Part shown: positions 62,041 to 64,000 of the stretch, in pieces | Layout of the letters: each line of letters begins with the position of its first letter | How positions within the stretch are numbered: position 1 is the first letter of the stretch | DNA from: Cruorifilaria tuberocauda | Lineage: Eukaryota > Nematoda > Chromadorea > Rhabditida > Onchocercidae | DNA length: 64,000 nucleotides | Reading direction: 5' to 3' | Assembly (NCBI GenBank): GCA_013365365.1 | Contig: JABVXU010000142.1 | Span: 1 to 64,000 of the forward strand | Position numbers and translations under genes: made by a program | Notes under the pieces: model-generated | What the model saw: the letters and a program-made list of their open reading frames with translations, nothing else | Database searches by the model: none | What the model was told of the DNA's origin: nothing

Positions 62041-62837
62041 TAATTAATTAACTAAAATGATCAGCAAAAATTTTCAGAGAAACGGTAAACTTATTTAACC
62101 AATAATTTCTTGTAAGTTAAAAAAATAAATTTCGAATTTTGTAATCCATCTCTTTCTATATTAGCATTAAGCAATTTCCATACGTACTATTGTTTATTCT
62201 GATAGTTTAAAATCCTTTAACTTTTTGAGTCATTTAAAATTTTTGGGGAATAGCCAAAAGTATGTTATTTGGTAATTAATTACCGATCTATCTTTCAGAA
62301 TTTGTAAAATATATAAAGGAATTGATTGTTAATGACAATTATTTGCTAATAGAAGATATATACACGCCTATCACTTATACTCACATCTCATGAAATCACA
62401 TTTACGTCAATCCTTACATAGGATAATCGAGCAAGTGATTGCTTTAAAAATATGAAATCAATATCAGTATATCAGTAATTTATAAATAAATTAATAATCC
62501 TTAAATAACTTCATGTTCATCAATGATTCTTTTTTTTTACCAAACCTAATATATTAATATAATAAATAATATATTTGTATGTAAAATAAATGTATTAACA
62601 ATTCTCGTGCAATCCACGTAAGTTCACGCTGACGCATGTTCGGGACAAAAGTTAACTGTTCACGTAATACCGAAAAATGATATCACTACGCTGTTACCGA
62701 TAAGTAACCGGAGAGCAACCGGTATGTTAGGTATTGGACAGCGTTTCATAGTGGGTATCACCGAATAGCTGCAGCAATCATTACACAGCGGGACGGTACG
62801 CATTTGGTCGTGAGGGATATCGGTTTAGAGTATTCCA
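62041..62837. promoter_or_regulatory. rpn-10 upstream region
   Basis: Non-coding DNA upstream of rpn-10. The part 62600-62830 is noticeably more GC-rich than its surroundings and has several CGGT/ACCGGT-like words (for example CCGGAGAGCAACCGGTATG near 62708), which stands out in this AT-rich window. I cannot name a bound factor. Confidence 0.4.
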
Positions 62838-62913
62838 TCCCTCCCTCTCCCTCTCCCTCTCCCTCCTCCTCCTCCTCCTCCCTCTCTCCCTCCCTTTCTC
62901 TCTCTCTCTCTCT
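62838..62913. repeat. Pyrimidine tract (CCCTCT, CCT and CT runs)
   Basis: Seventy-odd bases of nearly pure C and T on the plus strand: CTCCCT hexamers, then CCT triplets, then a CT run. On the minus (rpn-10) strand this is a GA tract, about 830 bases upstream of the rpn-10 ATG. It can form triplex DNA in principle and is a GAGA-like sequence. Confidence 0.9.
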
Positions 62914-64000
62914 TCATCTTGTATTTGGGCTGATCAATTGACTTATTGAAATTCGGATTACTTTAACCGGACCGGTTAAATGAGACTTTTGAAAATGTAT
63001 GGGATGATTATTTCGATTAGAAATAATCATGTGGTCAAGAATAATATTCATATGCTCATATTTATACTGTTAATTTTTCCTTCAATTATTATTTTTTTTT
63101 ATTTAATTATTTGATCAAACATTCGGGATATGAAACGGAAATAAATTTACCCATTTTTTATGAAAAATTTATAAAACTTAGAAAGTTATTAGATTTGTTA
63201 TACCATGTTTTTTATTTGTAGTAGGAAATAAAGCAAACTTCGTTCTGGAAATTTTATACAGAATATACCATATTACCATTATCTTTTCATGTAATAAACA
63301 GAAAAAATTTTTATTAAAACTTTAAATTGCATGAAATATTAATGGGGCATGAACTGGAACTGGAGCTTTTTGAAGGGCTCAATCTGTATTAAATTTTAGT
63401 AACAATGTTTTAAAATTTATTAATATTCAATATTTCGACATTATAATAAAAATAATAATTACACTATTGCAGTGTTGAGACAGCAAAGTATATGTTCTGC
63501 TGCAGCACCGGCAGCACAATAATTCTGGATCTGTTGGCGTGCGTGAATAACCGACGTTTCAGGATATCGTTATGGGTTAATTTCAACTAATTTTCGTCTT
63601 TAATTATTAGATTTTATATTCTTTATTAAATCTCATTGTCTATTCTAAGTTTGCAATAGTCGTCATAAATAGAACCTATCATTTCTTTGGTTGATATAAG
63701 CTTATAATATTATGATAATTTAATGCTCATTATGTCACACAAATATGCTGTTCTTTCTCGTTATTTATCGAAGCAAAGTGTGAAACAGAGTTAATAATGC
63801 ATGGAAAAGTTTATATAAGCTACTATTAAAACATTTTATCGTATATCTTTTTCAAATTTCTCTTTTATTTTGAATAATTTGATACCATGGAGCAGTAATT
63901 TGTCTATACTTGATATAATCATTCGAAAACGCTTTGAGCAATTATCTTATCCCATTCTTTTTGATACTTCCTAATCTTTATCATTTTAATATTGTGATAA
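62914..64000. other. AT-rich end of window without recognised gene
   Basis: No open frame or splice pattern that I can support. A GC-richer patch at 63475-63560 with CAGCAAAGT, CTGCTGCAGCACCGGCAGCA and CCGACGTTTC could be part of an exon or regulatory element of a gene beyond the right edge, but both strands close quickly. Confidence 0.5.

Noticed and set aside
1..64000. Wolbachia or other bacterial insertions, phage genes, CRISPR arrays, intact transposons
   Set aside because: Looked for because filarial genomes often carry Wolbachia-derived pieces. No long uninterrupted bacterial-type ORF, Shine-Dalgarno-spaced cluster, regularly spaced repeat array, integrase or reverse-transcriptase motif was seen.

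Overview
The window looks like nuclear DNA of a nematode, most probably a clade III (filarial-type) parasite. The base composition is very AT-rich. Genes are cut into many short exons with GTAAGT/GTATGT-type donors and TTTTCAG/TTTTAG acceptors. Several starts sit just behind an acceptor-like site, as expected for spliced-leader trans-splicing. Every recognisable protein is closest in character to a Caenorhabditis/Brugia-type orthologue. The species is an inference. I saw no operonic bacterial genes, CRISPR array, phage or intact transposon.

Layout. 1-502: the last exon of an unrecognised plus-strand gene. 588-1003: a 32-bp minisatellite. 2042-22871 (+): a TRPM channel of the GON-2 type; I traced 46 exons with consistent phase, 1983 codons including stop. 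Its first two introns are filled with tandem repeats. 22872-26200: gene-poor, with a degenerate tRNA-like element and a duplicated segment. Four minus-strand genes follow: 26201-28327 ESCRT-III subunit VPS20/CHMP6; about 30413-33176 a HORMA-domain meiotic axis protein; 34753 to about 39260 a divergent protein tyrosine phosphatase; 40030-41721 the tri-snRNP 27 kDa protein (SNRNP27). A compact divergent promoter of about 0.7 kb separates the last from 42433-52403 (+), ubiquitin hydrolase USP48. Then 53985-57213 (+) encodes mitochondrial ribosomal protein mL65 (MRPS30/PDCD9 family), and 58770-62010 (-) the proteasome ubiquitin receptor RPN10. 62011-64000 is RPN10 upstream DNA with a long pyrimidine tract.

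The genes are unrelated housekeeping, germline and ion-transport functions (Mg2+/Ca2+ channel, endosomal sorting, meiosis, signalling, splicing, deubiquitination, mitochondrial translation, proteasome). USP48 and RPN10 both handle ubiquitin, but nothing in the layout suggests co-regulation. Exon coordinates were derived by hand from splice signals and reading phase, without RNA evidence; unresolved joins are stated. I did not find an undescribed biological system. The items most worth a second look are gene-structure oddities: GC-AG introns, a microexon, an upstream ORF overlapping the USP48 start, alternative 3' ends, and the repeat-packed gon-2 introns.
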